Shown: positions 26,474 through 36,603 of the stretch, one piece after another | Numbering within the stretch: position 1 is the first letter of the stretch | Layout of the letters: each line of letters begins with the position of its first letter | Assembly: GCF_017901135.1 (NCBI RefSeq) | Contig: NZ_CP072801.1 | Span: forward strand, 806,001-870,000 | Origin: Thiothrix litoralis | GTDB lineage: Bacteria > Pseudomonadota > Gammaproteobacteria > Thiotrichales > Thiotrichaceae | DNA: 64,000 bases | Reading direction: 5' to 3' | The notes under the pieces: model-generated | What the model saw: the letters and a program-made list of their open reading frames with translations, nothing else | The model's database searches: none | Told to the model about the DNA's origin: nothing | Program-made: the position numbers and the translations under genes

Positions 26474-27829
26474 CTAGCGCGTTGTTTTGACGGTTGCACG
26501 AAATGGCAAAACATTGATCTCTGGTGAGCCTGCAAGGATGTTTTGCAAATACGCATCCCATACCGCGCTAGTGCGCCGTTTTTCGGCAAGGTACGAATAG
26601 CGGTCATAGTGTTTGGTGGATACGTCGGTTAGTGCGTGATTTTGAAAGCGGTCACGATCTTCTTTGCTGATACCCGCCTCACCCATGAGCGTTTTGACGG
26701 TGCGTCGAATATCTTTGGGCACAAACGGATTCATTCCCGTGCGCTTGCAAATGCGATTAATTGCCCGACTAAGGGTGTGATAGCCCATATCCTCACTGGC
26801 ATTGCCTTTGATTTTGCCAAACAATGCGCCGCTGGTGCTGGTATCACACAAGCGCTCTTGCAACAGAGGAATGGCAACTTCCCCAAACGGCACAAGGTGA
26901 GTGCTTCCATTCTTCGTATCCAACAAGGTCACGTATTGATTTTGCATATCCACATCATCAGCATGAAGCCCTAATATTTCCTCAACACGTTGACCGCCCA
27001 AAGCAAACAGTAGCCGTATTGCTACCTCTGTTTTGGGATGCAAGCCGCAATCATCAAGCAAATCCCAAAGGTGTTTCACCTCTTCACCGGATAATGCCCT
27101 ATCCCGTGCGTGAGTGCGTTTGTCAGGCTTCGGCACATCGCGCACGGGGTTTGTGCTGATACCAAAGCGTAACGCCTCAAAATGCCGTTTAGCGTCGTTA
27201 TCCCATTCGATACCGAAAGCAAACGCCGCGCTTAGGTATGCCCGTACTTTGTTTGCCATCGTCATTTTTTCGCGCTTGATGATTGCCGCCAATACCGCCC
27301 TAATGTCAGTCGGTAAAACGTCTTTCGCTTTGGTGGTGGCTGGAATGGCGGAATAGACGTTGCTGTTTAGGCATTGCTCTACATCGAACCAAGAGCGCTT
27401 ACCCTGCAACTTCATATCGGCAACATAGGCATTGAGCAATTGCTGAATATTGCCCATAGAAGATTCACGCTTAAGCCGGTCGAGTTCGGCACGTCGAGCC
27501 GCGTTTTCTTGCACCAGCTTTTCATCACGGATTATTTGCGGGTCTCTGCCCTCTTCGTGGATGCGCTTTGCATCAGCATACGCAGAATAGGCTTCTTTCA
27601 GGGATAGACCGCCGTTCTTAGCTTGTCCGTCACGATCTACGCCGTAATAGCTGCCCAAAGTCATCACACGCTGCTTTTTGTCTATCGGTTCACGGTACAG
27701 ATAAATGAAGGTGATTTTGCCACCGGATGATACTTGCACCCCAAAGCCCGCCCGCTGCTTGCCTTCAAATTTCCGATAGGGTTTTGCTTGTGGAGTGAGT
27801 GAATCGAGCAATTTGATAGTGAATGCCAT
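26474..27829 (-). CDS. Tyrosine-type site-specific integrase of the island
   Basis: 451 residues. N-terminal DUF4102-like arm-binding domain (AKPYRKFEGKQRAGFGVQVSSGG, modified), a core-binding domain around residues 120-220, then a catalytic domain with ALGGQRVEEILGL (Arg I), a DIRRTVKTLMGEAG box (second Arg; the usual His two residues before is Lys in PKDIRR), NHALTDV and HYDRYSYLAEKR (nucleophilic Tyr). It should recombine the 45-nt att sequences in tRNA-Met. Its start lies among GTGACTAA motifs suggesting autoregulation. Confidence 0.92.
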   Translation of the reverse strand: MAFTIKLLDSLTPQAKPYRKFEGKQRAGFGVQVSSGGKITFIYLYREPIDKKQRVMTLGSYYGVDRDGQAKNGGLSLKEAYSAYADAKRIHEEGRDPQIIRDEKLVQENAARRAELDRLKRESSMGNIQQLLNAYVADMKLQGKRSWFDVEQCLNSNVYSAIPATTKAKDVLPTDIRAVLAAIIKREKMTMANKVRAYLSAAFAFGIEWDNDAKRHFEALRFGISTNPVRDVPKPDKRTHARDRALSGEEVKHLWDLLDDCGLHPKTEVAIRLLFALGGQRVEEILGLHADDVDMQNQYVTLLDTKNGSTHLVPFGEVAIPLLQERLCDTSTSGALFGKIKGNASEDMGYHTLSRAINRICKRTGMNPFVPKDIRRTVKTLMGEAGISKEDRDRFQNHALTDVSTKHYDRYSYLAEKRRTSAVWDAYLQNILAGSPEINVLPFRATVKTTR

Positions 27830-27873
27830 GTGACTAAACCGCCGTTTCGTGACTAATTCACATCATTCTAGTT

Positions 27874-27916
27874 CTTAGTCACGCGCTTAGTCACGCGATT
27901 TGCTGGCTAGGATTGG
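27874..27916 (+). repeat. Integrase arm-type repeat, right copy
   Basis: Second copy of the 43-nt block, with two TTAGTCACG motifs. Two further inverted copies of the motif (GTGACTAA) lie at about 27831-27857, at the integrase start. The grouping near both att sites fits arm-site binding and autoregulation of the integrase. Confidence 0.6.
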
Positions 27917-28030
27917 TGTGTATTGTGCATTATTGGACACGCTAAAATGACACAACACGCTCTAGCCCTTATTGTCGTGTGACTTGGCTTGTTCATTCCT
28001 GTTCAATGTAAGTCATTGATTTAGTCATCC

Positions 28031-28075
28031 CACATCACTCATAATGATGGGGTCCCTAGTTCGAATCTAGGTGTA
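28031..28075 (+). repeat. attR, displaced 3' end of tRNA-Met
   Basis: Copy of the 45-nt att core. Directly after it the sequence reads CCACCA without the GC found in the complete gene (GTAGCCACCA against GTACCACCA), so this fragment could not rebuild a full acceptor stem without repair. Confidence 0.9.
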
Positions 28076-28086
28076 CCACCAAATAT

Positions 28087-28117
28087 AAAAAGCCACGTTA
28101 CCTAACGTGGCTTTTTT
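28087..28117 (+). terminator. Rho-independent terminator, ancestral terminator of tRNA-Met
   Basis: A perfect GCCACGTTA/TAACGTGGC stem with a 2-nt CC loop is flanked by A5 and T6 runs. It follows attR, so before island insertion it lay directly behind tRNA-Met. Confidence 0.85.
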
Positions 28118-28239
28118 GTATCCCCTGTTTTCGTTCTGAAAAAATCAATACTCGCACGCTTTTTGGGGTGTAATCCCTCATGCATTCGTATTATGATGCG
28201 AGTCTTTTCCTTCGCCATTAGCGATTTACGGAGTTTACT

Positions 28240-29940
28240 GTGGAACTGACTGGTGCCGAGATATTCGTCGAGTGTCTTAAGGAAGAAGGTGTTGATACCA
28301 TCTTCGGTTACCCTGGTGGAGCTGTCTTGTTTTTGTACGATGAACTGTACAAACAGCAGGACAACATCAACCATATTCTGGTAAGACATGAGCAAGGGGC
28401 TGTACACGCAGCCGAAGGTTATGCCAAAGCAACCAATAAGCCTGGTGTGGCGCTGGTAACATCGGGCCCCGGTGCGACTAACGCTGTGACAGGTATTGCA
28501 GATGCGTACATGGACTCTGTGCCATTGGTGGTTTTCACCGGGCAAGTGCCACGCCATCTGATTGGGAATGATGCTTTTCAGGAAGTAGACATCGTGGGCA
28601 TTACTCGCCCGTGTGTCAAACACAACTTCTTGGTCACTGACGTTAATGAATTAGCCACGACCATCAAGAAAGCCTTCTATATCGCTAGCACAGGTCGTCC
28701 TGGCCCGGTTCTGGTGGATATTCCCAAGGACATCACTACAGCGCGTTGCGAGTTCCATTACCCCGCTGAAATTACCATGCGTTCCTACAACCCGACGGTC
28801 AAGGGTAACAAGCGTCAAGTACGCCGCGCTATTGATCTGATGTTGGAGTCGAAACGCCCAATACTGTATACCGGTGGTGGCGTGGTGTTGTCAGGGGCTG
28901 CACATCAATTGACCGAGCTGACCAAGGAGTTAGGTTTTCCGATCACCAATACCTTGATGGGTCTGGGCGGTTATCCGTCAATGGATCGGCAGTTCATCGG
29001 CATGTTAGGGATGCATGGTACGTATGAAGCCAACCATGCCATGCACAATGCCGATTTGGTGATTGCCATTGGTGCGCGTTTCGATGACCGTGTAACGGGC
29101 AATATCGAAAAATTCTGCCCACATGCGAAGATCATTCACGTTGATATTGACCCTGCGTCGATTTCCAAGAACGTGAAGGTTGATGTGCCTATCGTCGGCG
29201 ATGTCAAAAACGTCATCGTTGATATGCTGGAAGAATACCGCAGCCGCAATGAACGCCCCGATGCTGCCGCGCTGGCTGACTGGTGGAAGAAGATTGAGGA
29301 ATGGCGGGGCATGGATTGCCTGAAATATAATCAGGACATGAATGCCGCGATCAAAGCGCAATTTGTAGTCGAAAAATTGTGGGAAGCCACTAACGGTGAC
29401 GCATACATCACCTCTGACGTTGGTCAGCACCAGATGTGGGCGGCGCAATACTACAAATTCAGCCAGCCGAACCGTTGGATTAACTCCGGTGGCTTGGGCA
29501 CGATGGGCTTTGGTTTACCAGCGGCAATGGGCGTGCAAATGGCATTCCCAGAAGAAACCGTGGCGTGTATCACGGGCGATGGCAGTATCCAGATGTGTAT
29601 TCAGGAATTGGCAACGTGCTTGCAGTACCACATGCCGATCAAGGTCATTTCCTTGAACAATGGCTACCTCGGGATGGTGCGTCAGTGGCAGGAATTCTTC
29701 TACCAGAAGCGTTACGCCATGTCCTATATGGAAGCCCTGCCTGATTTCGTCAAGTTGGCGGAAGCTTATGGTCACGTTGGTATGCGTATCGAAAAGCCGG
29801 GTGATGTTGAAGGTGCACTGAAAGAAGCCTTGGCCATGAAAGACCGCTTGGTCTTTATGGACTTCATCACCGAGCGGGAAAATAACGTATTCCCGATGAT
29901 CCCTGCCGGTGCAGGCCAAAATGAAATGATTCTGGTATAG
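28240..29940 (+). CDS. ilvI: Acetolactate synthase large subunit
   Basis: 566 residues starting at a GTG preceded by ACGGAG. The thiamine-diphosphate enzyme condenses two pyruvates, or pyruvate with 2-ketobutyrate, in the first step of valine, leucine and isoleucine synthesis. The catalytic Glu is in HEQGAVHAAEGYAKATN, the FAD-region segments follow, and the ThDP motif runs GDGSIQMCIQELATCL to SLNNGYLG. It is followed by ilvH (8-nt gap) and ilvC. The protein can equally be called IlvB. No leader peptide or attenuator was recognised. Confidence 0.95.
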   Translation: MELTGAEIFVECLKEEGVDTIFGYPGGAVLFLYDELYKQQDNINHILVRHEQGAVHAAEGYAKATNKPGVALVTSGPGATNAVTGIADAYMDSVPLVVFTGQVPRHLIGNDAFQEVDIVGITRPCVKHNFLVTDVNELATTIKKAFYIASTGRPGPVLVDIPKDITTARCEFHYPAEITMRSYNPTVKGNKRQVRRAIDLMLESKRPILYTGGGVVLSGAAHQLTELTKELGFPITNTLMGLGGYPSMDRQFIGMLGMHGTYEANHAMHNADLVIAIGARFDDRVTGNIEKFCPHAKIIHVDIDPASISKNVKVDVPIVGDVKNVIVDMLEEYRSRNERPDAAALADWWKKIEEWRGMDCLKYNQDMNAAIKAQFVVEKLWEATNGDAYITSDVGQHQMWAAQYYKFSQPNRWINSGGLGTMGFGLPAAMGVQMAFPEETVACITGDGSIQMCIQELATCLQYHMPIKVISLNNGYLGMVRQWQEFFYQKRYAMSYMEALPDFVKLAEAYGHVGMRIEKPGDVEGALKEALAMKDRLVFMDFITERENNVFPMIPAGAGQNEMILV

Positions 29941-29948
29941 GTGACAAA

Positions 29949-31498
<1,550 letters not shown>

Positions 31499-31505
31499 GC
31501 TTCGC

Positions 31506-32267
31506 TTGTTGCTTTCAAAGCCTTCCTCTCCCGTGGGGGGGGAGGTTTCCCGCCTTGATTGGCCTGATGCCCTGCGCGGCTTGGCTGTTCTGCTGATGAT
31601 GGTCTTCCACAGTGCGTATGACCTGAATTACTTCACTATTCTCCCACTCGATTTATTGCACAGTGATTTCTGGCCTGCTTTCCAGAAAGTCATCATGACC
31701 TTGTTTGTGGGTGTTGCCGGGGTAAGTCTGGCATTGGCCAGCCGCAAGGCTCTGAAATGGCCACGTTTTTGGCAGCGTGAAGCGCTGTTGCTTGCCAGTG
31801 CTGCGTTGGTGAGTGCGGGCAGTTATTGGCTATTTCCCACGAGCTGGATATTTTTCGGCATCCTGCATTTTATGGTGCTTGCCAGTTTGTTGGCTGTGCC
31901 ATTCTTGCGCCTTGGTGGGTGGAATGTACTGCTGGGTGTCTGGTTTTTGGCGTTGCCTTGGTGGTTTACCGACCCTTTTTTCAATGCAGCGGGTTGGCAA
32001 TGGGTAGGCTTGGGAGACGTAGTGGCGGATACGAAAGATTATGCGCCGTTGTTACCGTGGTTTGGGATTTTGTTGCTGGGGGTTTCTGTCGGGCGTTATG
32101 TAGAGGATTGTTTGGTGTGCCACCGTCCGTTACCGCGTTGGCCTGTTGTGCGGGGTTTGTTGTGGCTAGGCAAACACAGCCTTGCTGTTTACTTGTTACA
32201 CCAGCCTTTGTTGATGGCGGTATTCTGGGCGCTGTCGAATGTTATACCTGACGTAACTGGAAGCTGA
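31506..32267 (+). CDS. DUF1624 family membrane protein
   Basis: Up to 253 residues with about seven membrane segments. RLDWPDALRGLAVLLMMVFHSAYDLNYF is the DUF1624/heparan-glucosaminide acetyltransferase-like opening. The end shows LLWLGKHSLAVYLLHQPLL, shared with acyltransferase-like families. Start uncertain: TTG at 31506 or GTG at 31533 just before a G8 run; no ATG precedes the conserved domain. Substrate unknown. Its end overlaps a convergent gene by 26 nt. Confidence 0.8.
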   Translation: MLLSKPSSPVGGEVSRLDWPDALRGLAVLLMMVFHSAYDLNYFTILPLDLLHSDFWPAFQKVIMTLFVGVAGVSLALASRKALKWPRFWQREALLLASAALVSAGSYWLFPTSWIFFGILHFMVLASLLAVPFLRLGGWNVLLGVWFLALPWWFTDPFFNAAGWQWVGLGDVVADTKDYAPLLPWFGILLLGVSVGRYVEDCLVCHRPLPRWPVVRGLLWLGKHSLAVYLLHQPLLMAVFWALSNVIPDVTGS

Positions 32268-32736
32268 TTTCCCCGTTCGGTGTGAGCAAGCCGTGCTGCA
32301 CTAGCCATGCGCGGGCATCTTCCGCATCTTCTTCAAACCAGCGTTGCGCCGAGCCGAGGCGGAAGGTGTAACCCCAGGCATCCATATCTTGCCATGCCCG
32401 TTCGTGTCCAAATCCTTCGACGAAATCTGCCAGTAAAATTTGCAGGTAACAAACCGCATCCTCTTCGCTGTATTCGCCGCAAGCATCTGTGTGCAAGACG
32501 GCGCGGCGTTCTTGATCCATACAGATGATGTGGCAACTTTCATGCAAGATGGAATGCAGCGGCGTGTCCTGCCGCACAAATACGCTCAAGCCGATAATGC
32601 CTGCTTCGTCTTCATGCCAGTAACTGCCGGGAATAGGCTGAGAATCTGGTACACTTTCCAGTTGCAGGCCGTAACGTGAGAGCAGGGCGGTAAGTGATTC
32701 CGCCCCGACATCCCGTAAACGCAATACTTCACTCAC
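32242..32736 (-). CDS. Uncharacterised protein with HExxH motif
   Basis: 164 residues from a GTG. HSILHESCHIICMDQERR carries a zincin-type HExxH, and a conserved acidic stretch GEYSEEDAVCYLQIL follows, suggesting a zinc-dependent peptidase-like fold. No signal peptide or membrane segment. Whether it cleaves anything is unknown. It overlaps the CopD-like gene upstream in a GTGA junction, so the two form an operon. Confidence 0.7.
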   Translation of the reverse strand: MSEVLRLRDVGAESLTALLSRYGLQLESVPDSQPIPGSYWHEDEAGIIGLSVFVRQDTPLHSILHESCHIICMDQERRAVLHTDACGEYSEEDAVCYLQILLADFVEGFGHERAWQDMDAWGYTFRLGSAQRWFEEDAEDARAWLVQHGLLTPNGEISFQLRQV

Positions 32737-33191
32737 AGGAGGTACTTACCGCCCGCAGCGATCACAATGGTGAGGAGGCCGATAAGCGTGTTAATGCCCA
32801 CCAATACCCGGATTTGTGCCAGTGCTTTGCCGCCATCAGGCCAGCGCTGGTCATCCACTGCTTTGCGCAGCTTTTGGTACGGGGCGAAATAAACGTGCAT
32901 GAAAATCAGCATCATGATAAGCCCCAGCCCGTTCATGATGTGGACAAAAACCGGCGCATTGGCAAAACCACCGAATGGGCCCAGCAGCATCCAGTAACCT
33001 GACGCCAGAACAATAATAATGGATGCCCATACCCACGGGAAAAAACGCCCGAAGACACCCGCCCACACGGTCAGGCGCTGTGGTGGTTCCAGGACGCTAG
33101 CAGCAACAGGGCGTAAAACGGTGTAGGCGAAAAACATACCGCCAACCCAGATGACGATAGCTAAAACGTGTAAAGCGAGTGCGATTGACAC
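32733..33191 (-). CDS. CopD-family integral membrane protein
   Basis: 152 residues with four membrane helices. HVLAIVIWVGGMFFAYTVLRP, FFPWVWASIIIVLASGYWM and a C-terminal INTLIGLLTIVIAAGG match the CopD domain family. Conserved His and Trp residues at helix ends could bind copper or heme; that is inferred. Starts at a GTG and overlaps the HExxH gene by 4 nt. Confidence 0.85.
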   Translation of the reverse strand: MSIALALHVLAIVIWVGGMFFAYTVLRPVAASVLEPPQRLTVWAGVFGRFFPWVWASIIIVLASGYWMLLGPFGGFANAPVFVHIMNGLGLIMMLIFMHVYFAPYQKLRKAVDDQRWPDGGKALAQIRVLVGINTLIGLLTIVIAAGGKYLL

Positions 33192-33255
33192 TGATGGTGC
33201 TCCTAATGATTCAAATACGATCTAATCGTGCCATGTTACCTGTGCCCAGTGGTAA

Positions 33256-35445
33256 TTACAGTTTTTTCAGTGCGGCGATGAGTTTGCTCGCCGTGCTGGG
33301 CTGGCTTGTGTGGGTTTCAGCTTGATACACATAGCCGCCGTAATCATCGCCATACCCGTTATTCAGGTCTACTCGGTTGAGCAAAATGCCTGCCAGTGGT
33401 GCTTGTGAGCGCCGTAAGCGGGTTAGGGCATTTTCCAGCATGACCATGCGAGTATGTTCTGCGCGTACCGTTAACAGAGTGGCAGAAGATAGCGATGCCA
33501 GTATCAATGCATCCGCTAGACCCAGCACGGGTGGGCCATCAAGGATAATCTGGTCAAAGTCACGTCTGGCACCTTCCAGCAAGGCTTGCATGTGGGGTGA
33601 AGACAGCAGTTCGGCAGGGTCATCCGGCAGATTACCGGCCGGAAGCAGGTACAGGTTGGAAATATCAGTGTTCTGGATCAGTTCACGGCTACCCATTGCC
33701 CCGGAAAGGTAATTGGCTAAGCCGTTGGAGGCGTGCGCCCCTAATGTTTTATGCAACGATGGGTTACGCAAATCCGCATCTATCAGCAATACCCGGTTGC
33801 CAGCCGAGGCATAGGCGCAGGCAAGGTTACTGGCGGTGGTGGTTTTGCCTTCATTGGGGCTGGCACTGGTGACGAAAATAACCGGGGTATTGCCGTCTTC
33901 ATGCAGGAAGCGCAAGGCGGTGCGCAGCGAGCGGAAGGCTTCGGCAATGGCAGAGCGCGGTTTGCTGATGGTGATCGTGGCTAATTGACTGGCAGTCGCA
34001 TCTGTTGTGTCGGCCATGACACCGAGGACAGGCAAGCGGGTGCTGCGTTCCAGTTCGTTGATGTCCTTGACGGTATCGTCCAGAAATTCGCGCATGAAGG
34101 CTGCCGATACACCCAAGAGCAAACCCAGCAAAGTACCAAACAACAGGTTGGTGGAAAGGTTGGGTTTGAATTTTTTGAGCGGGGTTTGCGCCGGGTCGAT
34201 GATAGCGATGTTATTGGCAGCCACACCACCGGCAATATTGACCTCTTTCAAACGCTGCTGAAGGTTTTGGTAGAGTTCCTGATTGGTGGCAACTTCCCGC
34301 TTGAGGGTGCTGTGGGCAATGGCGGTATCCTGCTCTTGCATGGCCTCGGTTTTGGCTTTGGCAATGCCTTCACGGATCAGAGACTCCTTGCGTTTGGCCG
34401 TTTCAAATTCACCTTTCAAGGAGTCACGTTTGGCGGATACCTCGATTTCAATATCATTTTCGAGCTTTTTGATTTGTGCGGTGATAGTGGCGCTCGGTTG
34501 CTTTTCTTGTTGAGCTTTGAGAGTGTCAAGCTTTTGTCCCAAAGCTTGTAGATAGGGCGCGTCCTTTTCCAGTACCCCGGTACGGTCTGTTAGCGGGCGT
34601 TTTGTATCGGTTAGAATTTCGTACTTACTTTCCTGCTCAATGCGTTGCTTCTGGACTTTGATGAGTTCTTCAGATAGCTGTTTGAGTGCGAGTGAGGAAG
34701 TGGTGGAGTCTTGGCCATCAAGCTGGAAAATTTCGTGGTCGCGGGCATACTGATTTAGGCGTTGTTCGGATTCATCCAGACGGGTTTTGGTCTCCTGCAC
34801 GGTTTTATTCAGGTAGGCCTGTGCATCCGTGGTGGCTGACAGACGTCGGTCGGTATTCATGTCTTTGAATGTGCCGACGACTGCATTGGCAATTTCAGCC
34901 GCTTGTTCGGGGGTGGAGGAGGTGTAACTGACCGCAACCAGACGAGAATTTTTGACAGGTTCGACGGTGAGGTTTTCCAGCAGCAAGTCTTCGAGGGCGG
35001 TTTGCCGACTATCCTCATCGGCGCTGCTAAACCATGCTTTGAGCTGACCCAGTAGCGATGTGCTGGAAAGTTTTTGTTCCAGTTTTAGCTCATTGATGAC
35101 TCGTGTTGCCAATGCCCGACTGCGTATCAACTCGAACTGGGTTTGGTAAAAGTCGCGGGTGTCGCGGATGTCACCAGCACCGAGGAAGTCTATGCCGACC
35201 ACATTGGTCGATTCACGCTCAATTTGCAGAGTCGCGGTGGCACGGTAAACGGGCTTGCTAAACAAGGTGATGAGCAGTGCCAGCAGCAGGATGATGCCGG
35301 TGACCAACAAGATCATGCGCCTGCGCCGGAACAGGGTGCGTCCGAATCCGCGTAAATCGAGTGTATCTGCCACTTTCAATGAGTCAGCTACATAGGCGGG
35401 GCTGCGCTGAGCCGGATGGCTATTATTCTGTTTGTCGTTTTGCAT
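33256..35445 (-). CDS. Wzc-like polysaccharide chain-length regulator and tyrosine autokinase
   Basis: 729 residues. N-terminal Wzz domain between membrane helices (MILLVTGIILLLALLITLF; LLFGTLLGLLLGVSAAFM) with a long periplasmic coiled coil. The C-terminal BY-kinase has Walker A ASPNEGKTTTASNLA, Walker A' VLLIDADLR and Walker B LDGPPVLGLAD. The tail has a tyrosine cluster (NNGYGDDYGGYVYQ), the autophosphorylation site. It controls chain length and export of the exopolysaccharide made by the genes upstream. Neither a Wza-type export protein nor a Wzb phosphatase gene is in the window. Last gene of the locus. Confidence 0.92.
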   Translation of the reverse strand: MQNDKQNNSHPAQRSPAYVADSLKVADTLDLRGFGRTLFRRRRMILLVTGIILLLALLITLFSKPVYRATATLQIERESTNVVGIDFLGAGDIRDTRDFYQTQFELIRSRALATRVINELKLEQKLSSTSLLGQLKAWFSSADEDSRQTALEDLLLENLTVEPVKNSRLVAVSYTSSTPEQAAEIANAVVGTFKDMNTDRRLSATTDAQAYLNKTVQETKTRLDESEQRLNQYARDHEIFQLDGQDSTTSSLALKQLSEELIKVQKQRIEQESKYEILTDTKRPLTDRTGVLEKDAPYLQALGQKLDTLKAQQEKQPSATITAQIKKLENDIEIEVSAKRDSLKGEFETAKRKESLIREGIAKAKTEAMQEQDTAIAHSTLKREVATNQELYQNLQQRLKEVNIAGGVAANNIAIIDPAQTPLKKFKPNLSTNLLFGTLLGLLLGVSAAFMREFLDDTVKDINELERSTRLPVLGVMADTTDATASQLATITISKPRSAIAEAFRSLRTALRFLHEDGNTPVIFVTSASPNEGKTTTASNLACAYASAGNRVLLIDADLRNPSLHKTLGAHASNGLANYLSGAMGSRELIQNTDISNLYLLPAGNLPDDPAELLSSPHMQALLEGARRDFDQIILDGPPVLGLADALILASLSSATLLTVRAEHTRMVMLENALTRLRRSQAPLAGILLNRVDLNNGYGDDYGGYVYQAETHTSQPSTASKLIAALKKL

Positions 35446-35499
35446 GGTATGAATAGTCTGTAGGCCAGATTAAAGTTTAGCGCCCGATTGTAGCAACTC

Positions 35500-36588
35500 T
35501 TATGGGGCGCGGTTAACAAAGTTGTTGATGAAGCGTCGTAGTGGCGTTTCAAAAAACCAATAGGAAAACACGGCGCTTAGGGTCAATAAGATGACAAATA
35601 GGTAGAAATGCAGCATACCTGCCGGGTCTATGCTGGCGGGCATCAGCTTTTCATAGATGCCATGCAAGGGTTTTTGCAGGATATACAATGAAAAACTGGC
35701 CTCACCGAGCAGCACCAGCCACGGATGCTGCAACAAGGCGCTGATTTTCCCGGTATTCAACGCCAATAAGACGATGAACAGCAGAAACAAGGGGGCAATC
35801 AGACCATTGGTGTAGTCAAACTGGATACCGCTGTGCGTCATCAGGGGCTGGCGCACTACCAATAATGCCATGGCGAGCAGCGCAACACTCAGCAAAGCCA
35901 GCGTATTCAAATTTGGGCTAGCCAGGCGTTGCAGTTTGCCTTCCTGCAACCATGCCCCTGCGATAAACCCGATGAGGAAAGTATTGAGATGCATTAAGGG
36001 ATTGTAATAAATCATATCGTGCAGCAGTCCACGCGGGGTGTAATACTCGGAATTGAGCAGCAGCGTATGCCCTGTTTGCGTCACGACCCATAAGCCAGCG
36101 GCGGCAATGCTGAGGTGTGTCAGGTGGTGACGTTTTACCAGCAGGATTAATAGCGGGAAGCACAGGTAAAAAAAGGCTTCGACCGACAGTGACCAGCCGG
36201 GTGCATTCAGGGTGAGGGGGTAGCCGGGTATCCACGCCTGTAACATGCTCAGGCTGAGGGCAACGGTAAGCGGTTCGCTACCTGTGCTGTGGTATTTGGC
36301 GAGGATCATCAGTAACAACGCCAGCAGGTATACCGGGTAAATGCGGGCGACCCGCGCCCACCAGTAACGCCGGGTATCGAAGGGGCGTTGTTGTTCCCCA
36401 GCACGGTAATAAGCAATTGCCATGATGAAACCGGACAGCACGTAAAAGTAACTGACGGCAATCGGGCCTGCGGTCATGATCGGGTTGAGCCACGGCAGGT
36501 TGGCAGGGAAGACTGTTGCCCCGTAGTGGAAAAAAACAACCGTTAACGCGGCAATATAGCGGGTAAAGGTAAGCTGCTCGATTCTCAC
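35500..36588 (-). CDS. Acyltransferase family 3 membrane protein
   Basis: 362 residues from a GTG, about ten membrane helices. EQLTFTRYIAALTVVFFHYG and FYVLSGFIMAIAYY match the family-3 acyltransferases (OafA/ExoZ type), with the active-site His in the first helix region. It likely adds acetyl or succinyl groups to the exopolysaccharide at the inner membrane. Lies between the initiating transferase and the Wzc-like gene in the EPS locus. Confidence 0.9.
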   Translation of the reverse strand: MRIEQLTFTRYIAALTVVFFHYGATVFPANLPWLNPIMTAGPIAVSYFYVLSGFIMAIAYYRAGEQQRPFDTRRYWWARVARIYPVYLLALLLMILAKYHSTGSEPLTVALSLSMLQAWIPGYPLTLNAPGWSLSVEAFFYLCFPLLILLVKRHHLTHLSIAAAGLWVVTQTGHTLLLNSEYYTPRGLLHDMIYYNPLMHLNTFLIGFIAGAWLQEGKLQRLASPNLNTLALLSVALLAMALLVVRQPLMTHSGIQFDYTNGLIAPLFLLFIVLLALNTGKISALLQHPWLVLLGEASFSLYILQKPLHGIYEKLMPASIDPAGMLHFYLFVILLTLSAVFSYWFFETPLRRFINNFVNRAP

Positions 36589-36603
36589 AGGCTTGCTATT
36601 ACC

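Larger units (their letters stand above)
23989..28075. mobile_element. 4-kb genomic island integrated in tRNA-Met
   Basis: The island is bounded by 45-nt identical repeats (the 3' part of tRNA-Met). A tyrosine integrase lies at the right end, reading inward. Cargo consists of a DUF1778/GNAT toxin-antitoxin pair and a 57-residue membrane protein, with a later TnpB-element insertion. It carries its own terminator after the restored tRNA, while the ancestral tRNA terminator was pushed beyond attR (28087-28117). No replication, conjugation or phage structural gene is present, so mobility would depend on other elements. Confidence 0.85.

Noticed and set aside
28031..28080. Second tRNA-Met gene
   Set aside because: Only the 3' part is present, without a D arm or 5' acceptor strand, and GC is missing; it is the attR duplicate.
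28120..28239. Attenuator or leader peptide for the ilv operon
   Set aside because: No run of Ile, Val or Leu codons and no antiterminator pairing with the 28087-28117 hairpin was found; that hairpin belongs to the tRNA locus.
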